Below, in pieces: positions 7,822 to 17,843 of a stretch of DNA of 64,000 bases (positions within the stretch are counted from its first letter, which is position 1; every line of letters starts with the position of its first letter). A program made the translations under genes and the position numbers. Source of the stretch: an uncultured Schlesneria sp. (GTDB taxonomy: Bacteria; Planctomycetota; Planctomycetia; Planctomycetales; Planctomycetaceae); assembly GCA_903871875.1 (NCBI GenBank), contig CAIQIR010000127.1, positions 42,890-106,889 of the forward strand. The letters are read 5' to 3'. Below the pieces are notes generated by a model, which saw only the letters and a program-made list of their open reading frames with translations, was not told the origin of the DNA and ran no database searches.

Positions 7822-10800
7822 ATGCGGGGAACTTTGACATTGTCTTTGCCACGGTTATTCGGTTCGCTTGTTTGCGTGCTGGTGTTGGGGTACGTATTGC
7901 TGCCACTGGGCGCACAGGACTCGCCATTCCCCGCCAAGTCGAACGATTCGAAACCGTCTGATGTCATTTCCCCGAAAAAAGAACTTTTGACCAACGGGGT
8001 CAAAAGCAAAGACACCCCATTGCCTCCGCCAGCGATCCGTTATTTACCCGATAAGAATGGCGACCTGCATCCCATTCCCAACGGTCCGACCTTGGAGGGG
8101 TACCTCAAATCACTCGATGACAATCAAGGCCGAGCACAAGGGCCCCAGGCACCGACGATTTCAGAGCTGGAAATCACGGGCGTCGCGGATGATGAACGTG
8201 CGACACTGAAAGCAGTGTTCACCGTCCGTCTGCATCAGGCGGATCAATTTGAAAAGGTTCCACTGTTCTTCAACGAAGCTGTCTTGAAAGAGCCCCCGTT
8301 CTACACAGGGGACGGCATTGAGGTCTTCGACAGGAAGGATCCGAAACAGGGTTACATCTGGTGGTTCAAGGGACGCGGTCCGCATCGCTTGGAGATGACG
8401 CTCAGCGTTCCCCTGCAAAAGCTGCCCCCGTCACGACATTTGTATGTCTCGTTGCCGGTCAGTCCTATCAGTCGTATGCAGGTCACGTTGCCCTATTCTT
8501 CGGTCAATGCCAAGGTTTTACCGGAACAAACGGTTGTTGAACTGAAGTCCGCAGGAAATGGAAAGACATCGATCGAAGCTTTTGGTTTGGGTTCGCAATT
8601 GGATCTGACCTGGCAACCTAATCTTGATGTTCGTCCGAACGAAGTGTCGCTGGAATCGCAGACGATGATTCGAGTTCAAGTCGAAGCCGATCAAGTTTTG
8701 CTGAGAGCCGACCAAAAGATCTCTTCACTGCAGGGATTTGAACAGGTTTCGGTCAGGATTCCTACCGGCGCCGAATTGATCAAACTCGATGATTCCGAAA
8801 AACAGTCCTACAAATTCGACGCCGAAAATCGACAGAAGATCGTCGTGACGTTGAAAGAGAAAACGAATTCGGCCCAACTAAACTGGACGCTACGTCTTCC
8901 CTTCAAACTCGGAACGCCGCTAACCATTGATGGCTTTGCTGTCGAAGGAGCTCGCAAACAAGTCGGTAAGATCGGTTTCTCGATTGCCGAAGGGTTACGG
9001 ATGTCAAAAACACCGGACCCAACGTTGTTGGGAATTAACGCCGGCGAATTCCCCGCGGCGATGGGGTCGGTCATTCATGCCTATCAATTCTTCAGCCAGC
9101 CATTCAAGATTTCGGCGACGTTTGATGAAGTTAAGCCGTATTATGAGGTGAAACCTCAACTCCTGCTGATCGCTTCCACACAGCATCTGACTCTCGACGC
9201 AGATTTTCAATTTCACGTCGATCGAGACAGCATGAATGAAGTCGTCTTGACCTGGCCGAATCACAAATCCGAGGGGTGGACAATCGAGTCCGTCGAAGAG
9301 CCGGGTATTGTCGAAAGCTATTCTGTCGATGACAAAGGGCAAATTGCGGTTCGGCTGATTAAGTATCGTTCGGGCAAGTTCTCGGTGCATCTGCGGGCAC
9401 GGCGTCATTTCAAAATGGCTGAAGATGTGGCGTTCTCGCTGCCACGTCCGAAATCGGCGTCGCGATTGTCGCCTTCGACGTTGATTCTGGCGAACGCCGA
9501 GAACGTCGACACCGATCTGACCGCTCGCGGTGAAACCGTATTTCACTCGTTACCGTCATCGACCTTGGATCTCGCCGCATTGCCCGAAGCGACACGAGGG
9601 CTGCGGTCCGCCGTCTATCGGATTGACACCGATGAACAATCCTTTGGTTTGCGAGTCATTCCGCAGAAGCAACGGGTTCGGACCGAATCATTCACCGAAG
9701 CGAAGTGGCAGGACAATCAATTCCGACTCGTACAACACTTGATTTATGATGTGTCGTACGAGCGGCTATCTCAAATTCGATTGCTGGTTCCTCCGACCAT
9801 CGATCCTGACCGCGTTCGCCTTCGTTTTTTTACGGACCGGGATGTCCCACTGACGCCCGAGCTTCTTCAAACACCAGCGGGCACTGGGCAGCAGATTCAG
9901 TTGCAACTGGGCGAGGCGCAGTTGGGGCATTTCGAAATCCAAGCCAGATTCGCCATCCCCTTTGGCAAGGATTCCGCATTCGACCCCGATGCATTGGTCA
10001 CGTTGCCAATTCTCACGAGTCTCGACGAACCTTTTCTGCAGACCCGTGTGGCGCTCGAACAATCCGATTGGTTTGATGCCGAACCGGTTTCGATTGAAAC
10101 CTGGCGTCCGCAACTGAATCGTCAGGACGCGTGGAAATGGATGGCGGAAGGGATGCAAGCGGACCTTCCTCTCAAACTGGTCCGTTCGACCCACGTCAAT
10201 GAGACCGGAAGCGTTGCGGCCGCTCTTGTCCGAGTCACGCTGGATGAAAATGGAAATCGGATTATTCGAGCTCAATTTCGAGTCTTGACGCGTGGAATGT
10301 CGCTACCCGTTGTGTTGCCCAAGGGCTCCAAGCCACCGACTTTTTTCTGGGAACAGAAACGATTATCCGAACTGGAATATGTGGAATCTCCCGTGGGATC
10401 GAACCGGTACCTGGTTCAATTGCCGGAACAGTTAGAGGGATCCTCGCCAGCCGTGCATTTGCTGACGGTCGACTATCAGGATGAAATCGGTACGGTGATG
10501 GGTTGGTCGAATCGATTGGAACTGCGTTCACCGCAGCTGCCGAATTGTTCCTGGTCGCAAGTCATCTGGCAAACGATCTTGCCCGCCGGACACCACTTGT
10601 TGACTTATCCTCGCGCCGCATCGCCCATGTTTCGTTGGGAGCGGATTGGATTCGTCTGGAGTCGCGTGTCGGATCCCAGTTCAGAAAAGCTGCAGCAATG
10701 GGTTGCTGCCGGAACGGCCGGTTCACCGCCCTCTGATAATCTGATTTCAGAGAAAAATGGCAACTCGTATTTGTTCAGCCAGTTCGATTCGCCAAACACG

Positions 10801-11223
10801 CTCGTTTTTCAAACGCTAAGTAGTTCGATGGTGCTGTTATTCGGCGCGGGGTCCTCATTAATTATTGGCTTTATCATGCTCAGGCTGGTCGTCCTGCGAC
10901 ATGTGTTGACCTTGTTGGTCGTGGGACTGATCGTGGCGATTGTCGGATTGTGGTATGCCGCGCCGTTGGAACTGCTGATTCAACCAATGATTGCTGGCAT
11001 GATCTTTCCCGCCGCGGCGGTGTTTCTCGAAGGATGGATTCGCCGTCGATACGACAATGGCGTGCTGTCGTTCGAAGGTCAGGATGATTTCCCGCCGATC
11101 CAGGCGTTTGGCAGTCATTATGTCGTTCGACAAACCGATCCGAACGAAGCAACGTTGCATCGCCCCGTGACTCGTGACAGTGAACCCAGCGTTCCGATCG
11201 AGTCGGGGAGCGGCGTGTCATGA
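7822..11223 (+). CDS. giant secreted/membrane protein, first of a coupled pair
   Basis: 1133 aa, not recognised as any named family. An N-terminal signal peptide or anchor (about residues 8-33, ending PLGAQ) is followed by roughly 950 residues of extracytoplasmic sequence with the alternating hydrophobic/polar pattern of beta-rich domains and almost no Cys. Two or three membrane helices follow at about residues 990-1070 (SLIIGFIMLRLVVL, then TLLVVGLIVAIVGLWYAA), and a 60-residue charged tail. The stop codon overlaps the start of the next gene as ATGA (11220-11223), so the two are translationally coupled and probably form a complex. An envelope or cell-surface role is inferred from topology alone. 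Confidence 0.8.
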   Translation: MRGTLTLSLPRLFGSLVCVLVLGYVLLPLGAQDSPFPAKSNDSKPSDVISPKKELLTNGVKSKDTPLPPPAIRYLPDKNGDLHPIPNGPTLEGYLKSLDDNQGRAQGPQAPTISELEITGVADDERATLKAVFTVRLHQADQFEKVPLFFNEAVLKEPPFYTGDGIEVFDRKDPKQGYIWWFKGRGPHRLEMTLSVPLQKLPPSRHLYVSLPVSPISRMQVTLPYSSVNAKVLPEQTVVELKSAGNGKTSIEAFGLGSQLDLTWQPNLDVRPNEVSLESQTMIRVQVEADQVLLRADQKISSLQGFEQVSVRIPTGAELIKLDDSEKQSYKFDAENRQKIVVTLKEKTNSAQLNWTLRLPFKLGTPLTIDGFAVEGARKQVGKIGFSIAEGLRMSKTPDPTLLGINAGEFPAAMGSVIHAYQFFSQPFKISATFDEVKPYYEVKPQLLLIASTQHLTLDADFQFHVDRDSMNEVVLTWPNHKSEGWTIESVEEPGIVESYSVDDKGQIAVRLIKYRSGKFSVHLRARRHFKMAEDVAFSLPRPKSASRLSPSTLILANAENVDTDLTARGETVFHSLPSSTLDLAALPEATRGLRSAVYRIDTDEQSFGLRVIPQKQRVRTESFTEAKWQDNQFRLVQHLIYDVSYERLSQIRLLVPPTIDPDRVRLRFFTDRDVPLTPELLQTPAGTGQQIQLQLGEAQLGHFEIQARFAIPFGKDSAFDPDALVTLPILTSLDEPFLQTRVALEQSDWFDAEPVSIETWRPQLNRQDAWKWMAEGMQADLPLKLVRSTHVNETGSVAAALVRVTLDENGNRIIRAQFRVLTRGMSLPVVLPKGSKPPTFFWEQKRLSELEYVESPVGSNRYLVQLPEQLEGSSPAVHLLTVDYQDEIGTVMGWSNRLELRSPQLPNCSWSQVIWQTILPAGHHLLTYPRAASPMFRWERIGFVWSRVSDPSSEKLQQWVAAGTAGSPPSDNLISEKNGNSYLFSQFDSPNTLVFQTLSSSMVLLFGAGSSLIIGFIMLRLVVLRHVLTLLVVGLIVAIVGLWYAAPLELLIQPMIAGMIFPAAAVFLEGWIRRRYDNGVLSFEGQDDFPPIQAFGSHYVVRQTDPNEATLHRPVTRDSEPSVPIESGSGVS

Positions 11224-14200
11224 ACTTGCGTCTGTTTCGTGTCACTGGCCCCCTGATTGTCGGGGTCGGACTCCTGATCACTGGTATTTGGTCCGCATCG
11301 AATCAGGTGATCAACGCGGCCGAACCGGAACGCGGGAGCGTCGAGTTCGAACGGATCGATATTCCCGCCGATCAACCGGCCAAATGGCCTGCCGAAGTCG
11401 AACGTCTGGTTGAAGTTCCTCGACAAGAGTTTCTGGCGCTCGTTGAGCAAATCAATGTTCGAAATCGCAGTCCCCGTCTGGCTTCGCTCAAGTCGGCTCA
11501 CTACGAAGCCACCTTGGTGAGTGACACACTGCAAAGCGGGTTGATGACAGCGTCTGTGCAGCGATTGGAGGGCAGCTCGACGTTGCTTGAACTCGGGATG
11601 TTTTCTTTCGCCCTCGAAGACCTCAAGTGGCAGGATCGGGCCGCAATTTGGGGTTCGTCAGCGGATGGACGGACTTGGGTGCTGAGCAATGCCGGTAAAG
11701 ACGAGCTGTTGGGAGAATGGTCCTGTCGAGGTCGAAAGATTCCAGGCGGGATCGATTTTGATCTTCAACTTCCTCAAGCGACGATTTCATTTCTAGATCT
11801 TCGTGTCCCGCGAGGTTTCTCTGTATCGGCGCCCAGCGCGGAGGTGACGTTGCTCTCTGACATCGCGGGTGAGGAAACTCGGTTGTGGCGGATTCATTGC
11901 GGTAGCGAAAGTCGTTGTCGAATCACGTTCGTCGCTCGAGAGGGAGTCGAAGAGAACCGACGGGTACTGATTGTCGAACACGACATGCAAGTTGTCGTTC
12001 GCCAGGAAGATCTGCGATTTCAGTTGAATCTGCATCTCGAAGCACTTGACGCGCCCGTTCGAGAATTGACTTTAAAGGTTCCCGCCGGTCTCGAGATCTA
12101 TTCCGCTGTTTACGGTGTTGATAATCCGGTTCCCTTGAAGCGAACACCTGAAGCCGAAGCGGATGGTCGCTGGACGATTCAATTACCGGGGCCGCTCAGT
12201 GGTCGACGGCGAACGCTGCGAATCGACGGTATCGCCGTGCAGAAACCGGGGCAACCGGCCATCCTCCCGCAAATTGTGGTTGAGAACGGGACTTTCGACG
12301 GTGGACAACTTGCCCTTACGGTGCAAACTCCACTGCAAGTGCGGTCGATTCGCGCCAATGGATACCGACAGCGAACGACAGATGGCGAAAGAAGTTTCAC
12401 TTTTCAGCAACTGACGCCGGATGCTCAGTTAATTCTGGACGTTCATCGCGCGCAGGTGTCGTTGTCGGGGCAGTTGCTGAGTGTCCTGTCGGTGGAAGAA
12501 GACTCGTGGAATTTGACATCGGAGATCATTTGGAAGTCGTTGGCCGGCGGTGGTTATCAGACAAGTTGCCTGTTCCCACCGGGTTGGGACGTGACCGATG
12601 TCCGGATGAGCGGCGAGTCAGAAAACCGCAAGCTGGTGGGTACTCCCGATGAATCGCCGCGGTCGCGTGAAATTCGGAAGCTAAACTGGGATGTCCAACC
12701 ACAAGCCGAACGGGGCTCGATCTTGTCGATCGAATTTCTCGAGGTCATTTCGGCTGGCCAATCGCGGTCGGTCAAGGTGTTCGCTCGTCGTCGCCTCCCG
12801 CAGCCAGGTCAACCGGTGCCGGTTCCGTTGCCTCAGATCATGAATAGTGATATTTCCGACGTCATTCTTGGAATGGAGATTCCTAATTCCATGACGTCGG
12901 TCGTTTCGGCCGACAGTCGGTTGGAACGGATCGCTCGCCCGGCATCAACGGCATTTGATATTCCTCCCGAGAAGCCAGGTTTTGAACGACGATGGTATCG
13001 AGGAGATTCGCTGGATGGGACGGGCACATTAGAGGTGACGCCTCGGTTGCAGCCAGTACACGTGCGGACAGAAACCTTGATCGAGGCCCTGCCCTCAGAA
13101 TATCGAGTGAAGTACTCGATCCATTCCGAAAACTCCGAGACGCTTGCAGATCGACTATTGGTCTATTTGACTGAATCAAGTCCCGACGTCCGCTGGACAT
13201 GGAAAGGTACTCAAGCGATCGCGTTGTCGGCGGTGCGATTTCCCAAATCGCAGCACCCGGAATGGAGCTTGCCGGCGAATGGAGAACTTTGGGAGATTCG
13301 TTTACCGCGCGCGATCGGTCGCGACGTGACGATTGAAGGAACGTCTGCGAGTCGCTGGACGGTCAACAATCGGCCGGCGCTGATTTTCGTTCCTCAGGCG
13401 GTCGAAAAACTGGCAGAATTGAAGTTGACGCATCCCGAAAGTCTTGAGGTTGATCTTGAGACCGACGGTCTGAAGCTGGCAGGACAGCATTTGTCCTGGT
13501 CGTATTCGACGCCCCAGGCGGAATTAGGACTGGCATTGCGAAACCCGCTCCCGTCGCAAGAATTTCCACTGATGGTTTCGATGCAGCTCAGAACATTGAT
13601 GTCGGCGGATACCGACGGGTCGGACTTGTATCGAGCTCGCTTGCAATTGGAAAACGGCTCCGCCCAGGAATCGTTGCGTATCAAGCTCGATCCGACCGCC
13701 ATCGTGCAGGAGGCGTTGGTGGGGGGTGAGTCGATTGCAGCGACGTTTCAGGGAGGCGAATTTGTCATCCCCGGATTGAATGCCGCTCGGCGAGATACGG
13801 TAGAATTGAGTTACCGTGTACCGGCGCAGGCCAGCGTTCTTTGTGAACGGCGGAAGATTGTCGTCCCTCAAGTTTCAGCACAGGTCTTGGGGTTTTTCTG
13901 GGAATTCGGCATTCCTCCATCGGCACGGATTTTTGCCGAGCCCTCGGGGGTTTGTCTTGCGCGATCACTTCCCAAGCCGACATTGAACGAACGTTTGTTT
14001 GGTCCACTGGGGCGAACTGCGAATGAGACAATTTTTAATCCGCTGCGAAGTGATTCGTGGAATCAACTGTTGCAGTCGCAGCGTCCACCCAGTACTTCCA
14101 TTGGCGATTCGGGCATTGAACTGGTCGCGCTCTATCATGCCGTATCCCCGGATGTGCCTATCGAACTTTATGTCGAATTGTGGCAGGCCGAACGGATACA

Positions 14201-17200
14201 GCTGCTGGCCTGGATCAGTTTGGGGATCAGCCTGTTGATTGGCCTCCTGCTGCGAATCCTCGGCTGGTGCTATCGGGATCGATTGGCTGCATACGGCCTC
14301 GCACTTTTGCTGGGTGTCACATTACTACTATCTCCCCCCTATTCCAGTTTTTGCGGTGGAGCAATCGCAGGAATTTTGATTGCCTTGATTGTTCCCCGTC
14401 GATGGCTGCAAAGGGCACAGTCGTCTGAACAACTCGTCGGCCAAGGCCAACGCAGGTTGCGTGGTGTGTTGACCGCGCTGTTGGTCAGTGGAATGACATT
14501 GTTCGGGCTGGCTTCACGGTTCGAAGTATCATCATTTGCTCAGGAACCTTTGACAGAAGATCTGACGCTAAACAAACGCCCTCGCGTTTATGTTCCCGTT
14601 GACAAAGAGGGAACTCCTTCTGAGACAGTGCGTTTGGTTTACGTCCCGCGTGACGTTCTCGAACGATGGAAGACGATGGCTCGTGAGTATGCTGCCGAGC
14701 CGACTTACCTGATTTCGTCGGCACGCTATCAAATGAATGGCACGTCGAATGCCCATCTGAACCTTCTCGCGAAGTATCGCGTGCATCTACTCGGTCACAG
14801 CGGCAAGCCAGTAACGGTGGCCTTGGCGCTTTCGGAGGTGAGTTTGCCCGATGCCGATTCGTGCCAAGTAAATGGAGTGGCTTATCCGGTCAGCATCTTA
14901 CCCAATGGAAAAGGATATTCGATCGAACTGACGCGTCGCGTGGACGACGAATTGGGAACCTACGAAATTGAACTTCGATCACGCAGACCTCGACCGCAAT
15001 CGGCGAGTTTTGAGCTGCGAATCCCTACCGTTGCCAACAGCCAATTCACTCTGGCATTTCCCGAACTGGTTCCCTTTATGGAAATCCTTGGGGGACGAGG
15101 TGCTTCAGAGCGAATGGCGAAATCTCGATCACTTATCAGCGAATTGGGATCGACGGGAGAGATTCAAATTCGATGGGGACAGACCGCGCCGCCGCGCAAG
15201 GCCGCACGAGTCTCGGCCTCGCTGCTGCAATATCTTGGGTTGAAACCGGCCTATTCCGAAATGCACTTCCATCTCGTGGCGACGATGCAAGAAGGAAGTG
15301 TCGATGCAATGGAACTGGATCTGCCGCAGAATGCGATTGTTCGCAAGGATCAATTGCGAGCGGACGATTTGCTTCGTCACGATGTGATCGTGACGAAGGA
15401 CGGCCAACGTCGGCTGCGATTGGTCTTTGAGAAACCGCAACAGACATCCGTGACCGTCGATGGAACGCTGGTCTTGCTTCAATCCGATTCGTTGGTTCAA
15501 ACCCCGTTGCCAAAGTTTGGATTGTCTCAGTCGGAATGGCTCAAATTTCAGTACGAGCGTAACTGGTGGGGAGTTTCGACGTCATCCGATTTCCGGCTGG
15601 AAACGGTGAATCTTGATCCCGAAAATATCAGCACGATTTCCTCCGAGGCCTATCTGGATGCCTGGGTGACGGGGGCCGATTCACGTCGACGTGAATCGAT
15701 TATCGAACGTCAGCCTCAGTGGACATTTGAATTGCGGGAGGGAACGATTCCCGCGTTCACCTTGATTCCCTATCAAACCCGGCGCCGGGCGACGCAATGG
15801 AAGCAGAAGGGAGTAATCGGCAGGCATCGGTTGGAATGGACTCTGACAGGTGAAATCGAAACGGCTCACGCGCCGACGTTTCAGACGGTACTGCTGGTCG
15901 ATCGACGTCTTCGAATCGAAGAGATTTCGGTCAAAGAAAATGATGCGGAACGACTAGCTGGGAAGACAGAATCCCGTACTGATCCGTCGCACGTTGTTTT
16001 ATTCTTGCGTGATAAGACTCAAGGAAAACAGACGATTACCCTGCGCGCCAGCCTTCCGTTGATACCGGGGACGCCGATCACTCTTCCGTTCGTTCGTCCA
16101 GAAGAGTGCGAAACCACGAATTCCATCTTGATATTAATGCGGGATCCGGATGTCGACGTCGCGTTTACGCCGCCCTCTGAATGGCGGCCGGTCGCCATCG
16201 ATGAATCAACCACGGCCAATTCGCCGGCCGGATCACCTGTTCTGATGGGAAGTTTTCAACTCAACGATCCCGTCGTGCGGGGAACGATTCAGACGTCTTC
16301 TCGTCACTCTCGCTGTTCCAGTCGTTCGGCCGTTTTACTTCGCCGCAATGAAAATGCGAGCTGGCAATTGAAATATCGGCTGGAAATGATTCCCGAAGGT
16401 GAATCGCCGCTGCGGATGGGTCTGACATTTCCGGCGTCATTCGGGGATTTCGATTCAGTGAAGGTAAATCGCGCCGAACCGGCTTGGCACGAATTCCATG
16501 AGGGACTGCGACAACTTGACCTGCTTTTGAATCGCAACGAAGGATCCAAAGCCGTGGTTGTTCAATTCGAAACCATGCTGATCGAGCCGAAGTTGCCAGA
16601 TTGGGAATTGCCGTTACCGATTCCTCTTTATTCCAGCAGTCATGAATCGTTCGTGGTGATTGAATCGGACACCGTTTGGTTTCCGACGGGGGGACGCGAA
16701 CTTCGCGTGGGGGACCTGCCCGAGTGGTCGTCCAGTTTCTATAGCGAACTTCCTGGGGGTAGTGTTGCTTTTAAAGTGGCTGGACCCTCAGTCGAGATTC
16801 AGAGAGACGTTGCGCAATCTGAGCTTCGCGAGCCGTCAATTCGATTGCTCGATCAGCGAATGTGGTTGCGCCCCGATGGCGGTCGTTCGGGGATTACTCA
16901 GGCGTTTCTGTCCTCCCTGCGAAGTGATCTTGTGTTTGATCTTCCAGCCGGCGTGCATGTCACGTCCATTTTTCTCGACGATCATCCCGTGGCTCTGATA
17001 TTACCTGTTGACGGGCGATTGACGATTCCGCTGTCCGACACGGGAACCGAACCGCTGTTGAAAATGACGTGGGACGTTCGTGAGACAACCGGTGGATCAC
17101 AGCGATTGCCAACGGAACCGTTCCTCTGGCCTCGCGACATAAAAATCGACCGAAACCTGGTGACGATTCTGCCGGATGATCCCACGGCGTTCTGGTCCAG

Positions 17201-17822
17201 TTCGGGTTTGACCGTGATGAGTTCGCTGGATCAGGATTTGGATTGGCTCGACGCATTATTGGATCGTCACGCGGCGCTCGGGGCCGAAACACGGGGGGCC
17301 GTGGCGAATCGTTGGATGATCGATCAAATGCAAAAACGGCTTCGATTGCGATTACCTGCAGAGATTCAGCATCGTAGCGAACAGGTTGAACGACAACTGC
17401 AGCACTGGAGAACAATTGTCGATCGAATTAATCAATTGGAACGTGTTTCCCCGGCGTCACCGAACAACTGGCAGGCGCAGTTGTTTGAAGGGCCCGTCGC
17501 CGACAGCCAACAGGCAATCCGTGGACAGCCTCGTCAAGGGGCGCAGATTCAGGTCAAACGATTTGATTGGCGTCAATTCCAAATTGTCTTTTCGGTGTTG
17601 CTCGCCCTGATCCTGATGCCCATCCTGCGAGGGACGATCAGGATTGAATGGAGCGGTTGGTTGCATCGGCAGGTCGTGATGTCGTGGTTGCTGCTGGCCT
17701 TGGTCTGGTGGCTGTTTTTGACGCCGAGTGTTTTTGGCCCCTGCCTATTGATCGTGGCCCTGATCCAAGCGGTTTCGCAATTCAAATCGATCAAACGAAT
17801 CGTCGCGTCACGTCCGGCTTGA
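11220..17822 (+). CDS. giant 2200-aa membrane protein, probable fusion of two repeats of the same architecture
   Basis: 2200 aa and not recognised. The N-terminus is a signal peptide/anchor (about residues 8-30). Residues up to about 990 are beta-rich and extracytoplasmic. Helices at about 995-1062 (ISLGISLLIGLLLRILGW and following) lead to a basic loop and then a second signal-like helix at about 1083-1101 (TALLVSGMTLFGLASRF). A second large beta-rich region follows, and two membrane helices lie at about 2118-2195. Each half therefore mimics the upstream 1133-aa protein, including short shared patterns such as VPRQEFLALVEQI in half one and VPRDVLERWKTMA in half two. It starts in the ATGA overlap with the preceding stop. 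Function unknown; the sequence is uninterrupted, so the gene appears intact. Confidence 0.8.
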   Translation: MNLRLFRVTGPLIVGVGLLITGIWSASNQVINAAEPERGSVEFERIDIPADQPAKWPAEVERLVEVPRQEFLALVEQINVRNRSPRLASLKSAHYEATLVSDTLQSGLMTASVQRLEGSSTLLELGMFSFALEDLKWQDRAAIWGSSADGRTWVLSNAGKDELLGEWSCRGRKIPGGIDFDLQLPQATISFLDLRVPRGFSVSAPSAEVTLLSDIAGEETRLWRIHCGSESRCRITFVAREGVEENRRVLIVEHDMQVVVRQEDLRFQLNLHLEALDAPVRELTLKVPAGLEIYSAVYGVDNPVPLKRTPEAEADGRWTIQLPGPLSGRRRTLRIDGIAVQKPGQPAILPQIVVENGTFDGGQLALTVQTPLQVRSIRANGYRQRTTDGERSFTFQQLTPDAQLILDVHRAQVSLSGQLLSVLSVEEDSWNLTSEIIWKSLAGGGYQTSCLFPPGWDVTDVRMSGESENRKLVGTPDESPRSREIRKLNWDVQPQAERGSILSIEFLEVISAGQSRSVKVFARRRLPQPGQPVPVPLPQIMNSDISDVILGMEIPNSMTSVVSADSRLERIARPASTAFDIPPEKPGFERRWYRGDSLDGTGTLEVTPRLQPVHVRTETLIEALPSEYRVKYSIHSENSETLADRLLVYLTESSPDVRWTWKGTQAIALSAVRFPKSQHPEWSLPANGELWEIRLPRAIGRDVTIEGTSASRWTVNNRPALIFVPQAVEKLAELKLTHPESLEVDLETDGLKLAGQHLSWSYSTPQAELGLALRNPLPSQEFPLMVSMQLRTLMSADTDGSDLYRARLQLENGSAQESLRIKLDPTAIVQEALVGGESIAATFQGGEFVIPGLNAARRDTVELSYRVPAQASVLCERRKIVVPQVSAQVLGFFWEFGIPPSARIFAEPSGVCLARSLPKPTLNERLFGPLGRTANETIFNPLRSDSWNQLLQSQRPPSTSIGDSGIELVALYHAVSPDVPIELYVELWQAERIQLLAWISLGISLLIGLLLRILGWCYRDRLAAYGLALLLGVTLLLSPPYSSFCGGAIAGILIALIVPRRWLQRAQSSEQLVGQGQRRLRGVLTALLVSGMTLFGLASRFEVSSFAQEPLTEDLTLNKRPRVYVPVDKEGTPSETVRLVYVPRDVLERWKTMAREYAAEPTYLISSARYQMNGTSNAHLNLLAKYRVHLLGHSGKPVTVALALSEVSLPDADSCQVNGVAYPVSILPNGKGYSIELTRRVDDELGTYEIELRSRRPRPQSASFELRIPTVANSQFTLAFPELVPFMEILGGRGASERMAKSRSLISELGSTGEIQIRWGQTAPPRKAARVSASLLQYLGLKPAYSEMHFHLVATMQEGSVDAMELDLPQNAIVRKDQLRADDLLRHDVIVTKDGQRRLRLVFEKPQQTSVTVDGTLVLLQSDSLVQTPLPKFGLSQSEWLKFQYERNWWGVSTSSDFRLETVNLDPENISTISSEAYLDAWVTGADSRRRESIIERQPQWTFELREGTIPAFTLIPYQTRRRATQWKQKGVIGRHRLEWTLTGEIETAHAPTFQTVLLVDRRLRIEEISVKENDAERLAGKTESRTDPSHVVLFLRDKTQGKQTITLRASLPLIPGTPITLPFVRPEECETTNSILILMRDPDVDVAFTPPSEWRPVAIDESTTANSPAGSPVLMGSFQLNDPVVRGTIQTSSRHSRCSSRSAVLLRRNENASWQLKYRLEMIPEGESPLRMGLTFPASFGDFDSVKVNRAEPAWHEFHEGLRQLDLLLNRNEGSKAVVVQFETMLIEPKLPDWELPLPIPLYSSSHESFVVIESDTVWFPTGGRELRVGDLPEWSSSFYSELPGGSVAFKVAGPSVEIQRDVAQSELREPSIRLLDQRMWLRPDGGRSGITQAFLSSLRSDLVFDLPAGVHVTSIFLDDHPVALILPVDGRLTIPLSDTGTEPLLKMTWDVRETTGGSQRLPTEPFLWPRDIKIDRNLVTILPDDPTAFWSSSGLTVMSSLDQDLDWLDALLDRHAALGAETRGAVANRWMIDQMQKRLRLRLPAEIQHRSEQVERQLQHWRTIVDRINQLERVSPASPNNWQAQLFEGPVADSQQAIRGQPRQGAQIQVKRFDWRQFQIVFSVLLALILMPILRGTIRIEWSGWLHRQVVMSWLLLALVWWLFLTPSVFGPCLLIVALIQAVSQFKSIKRIVASRPA

Positions 17823-17843
17823 TAAAAGCTTCAGGACGAGACG

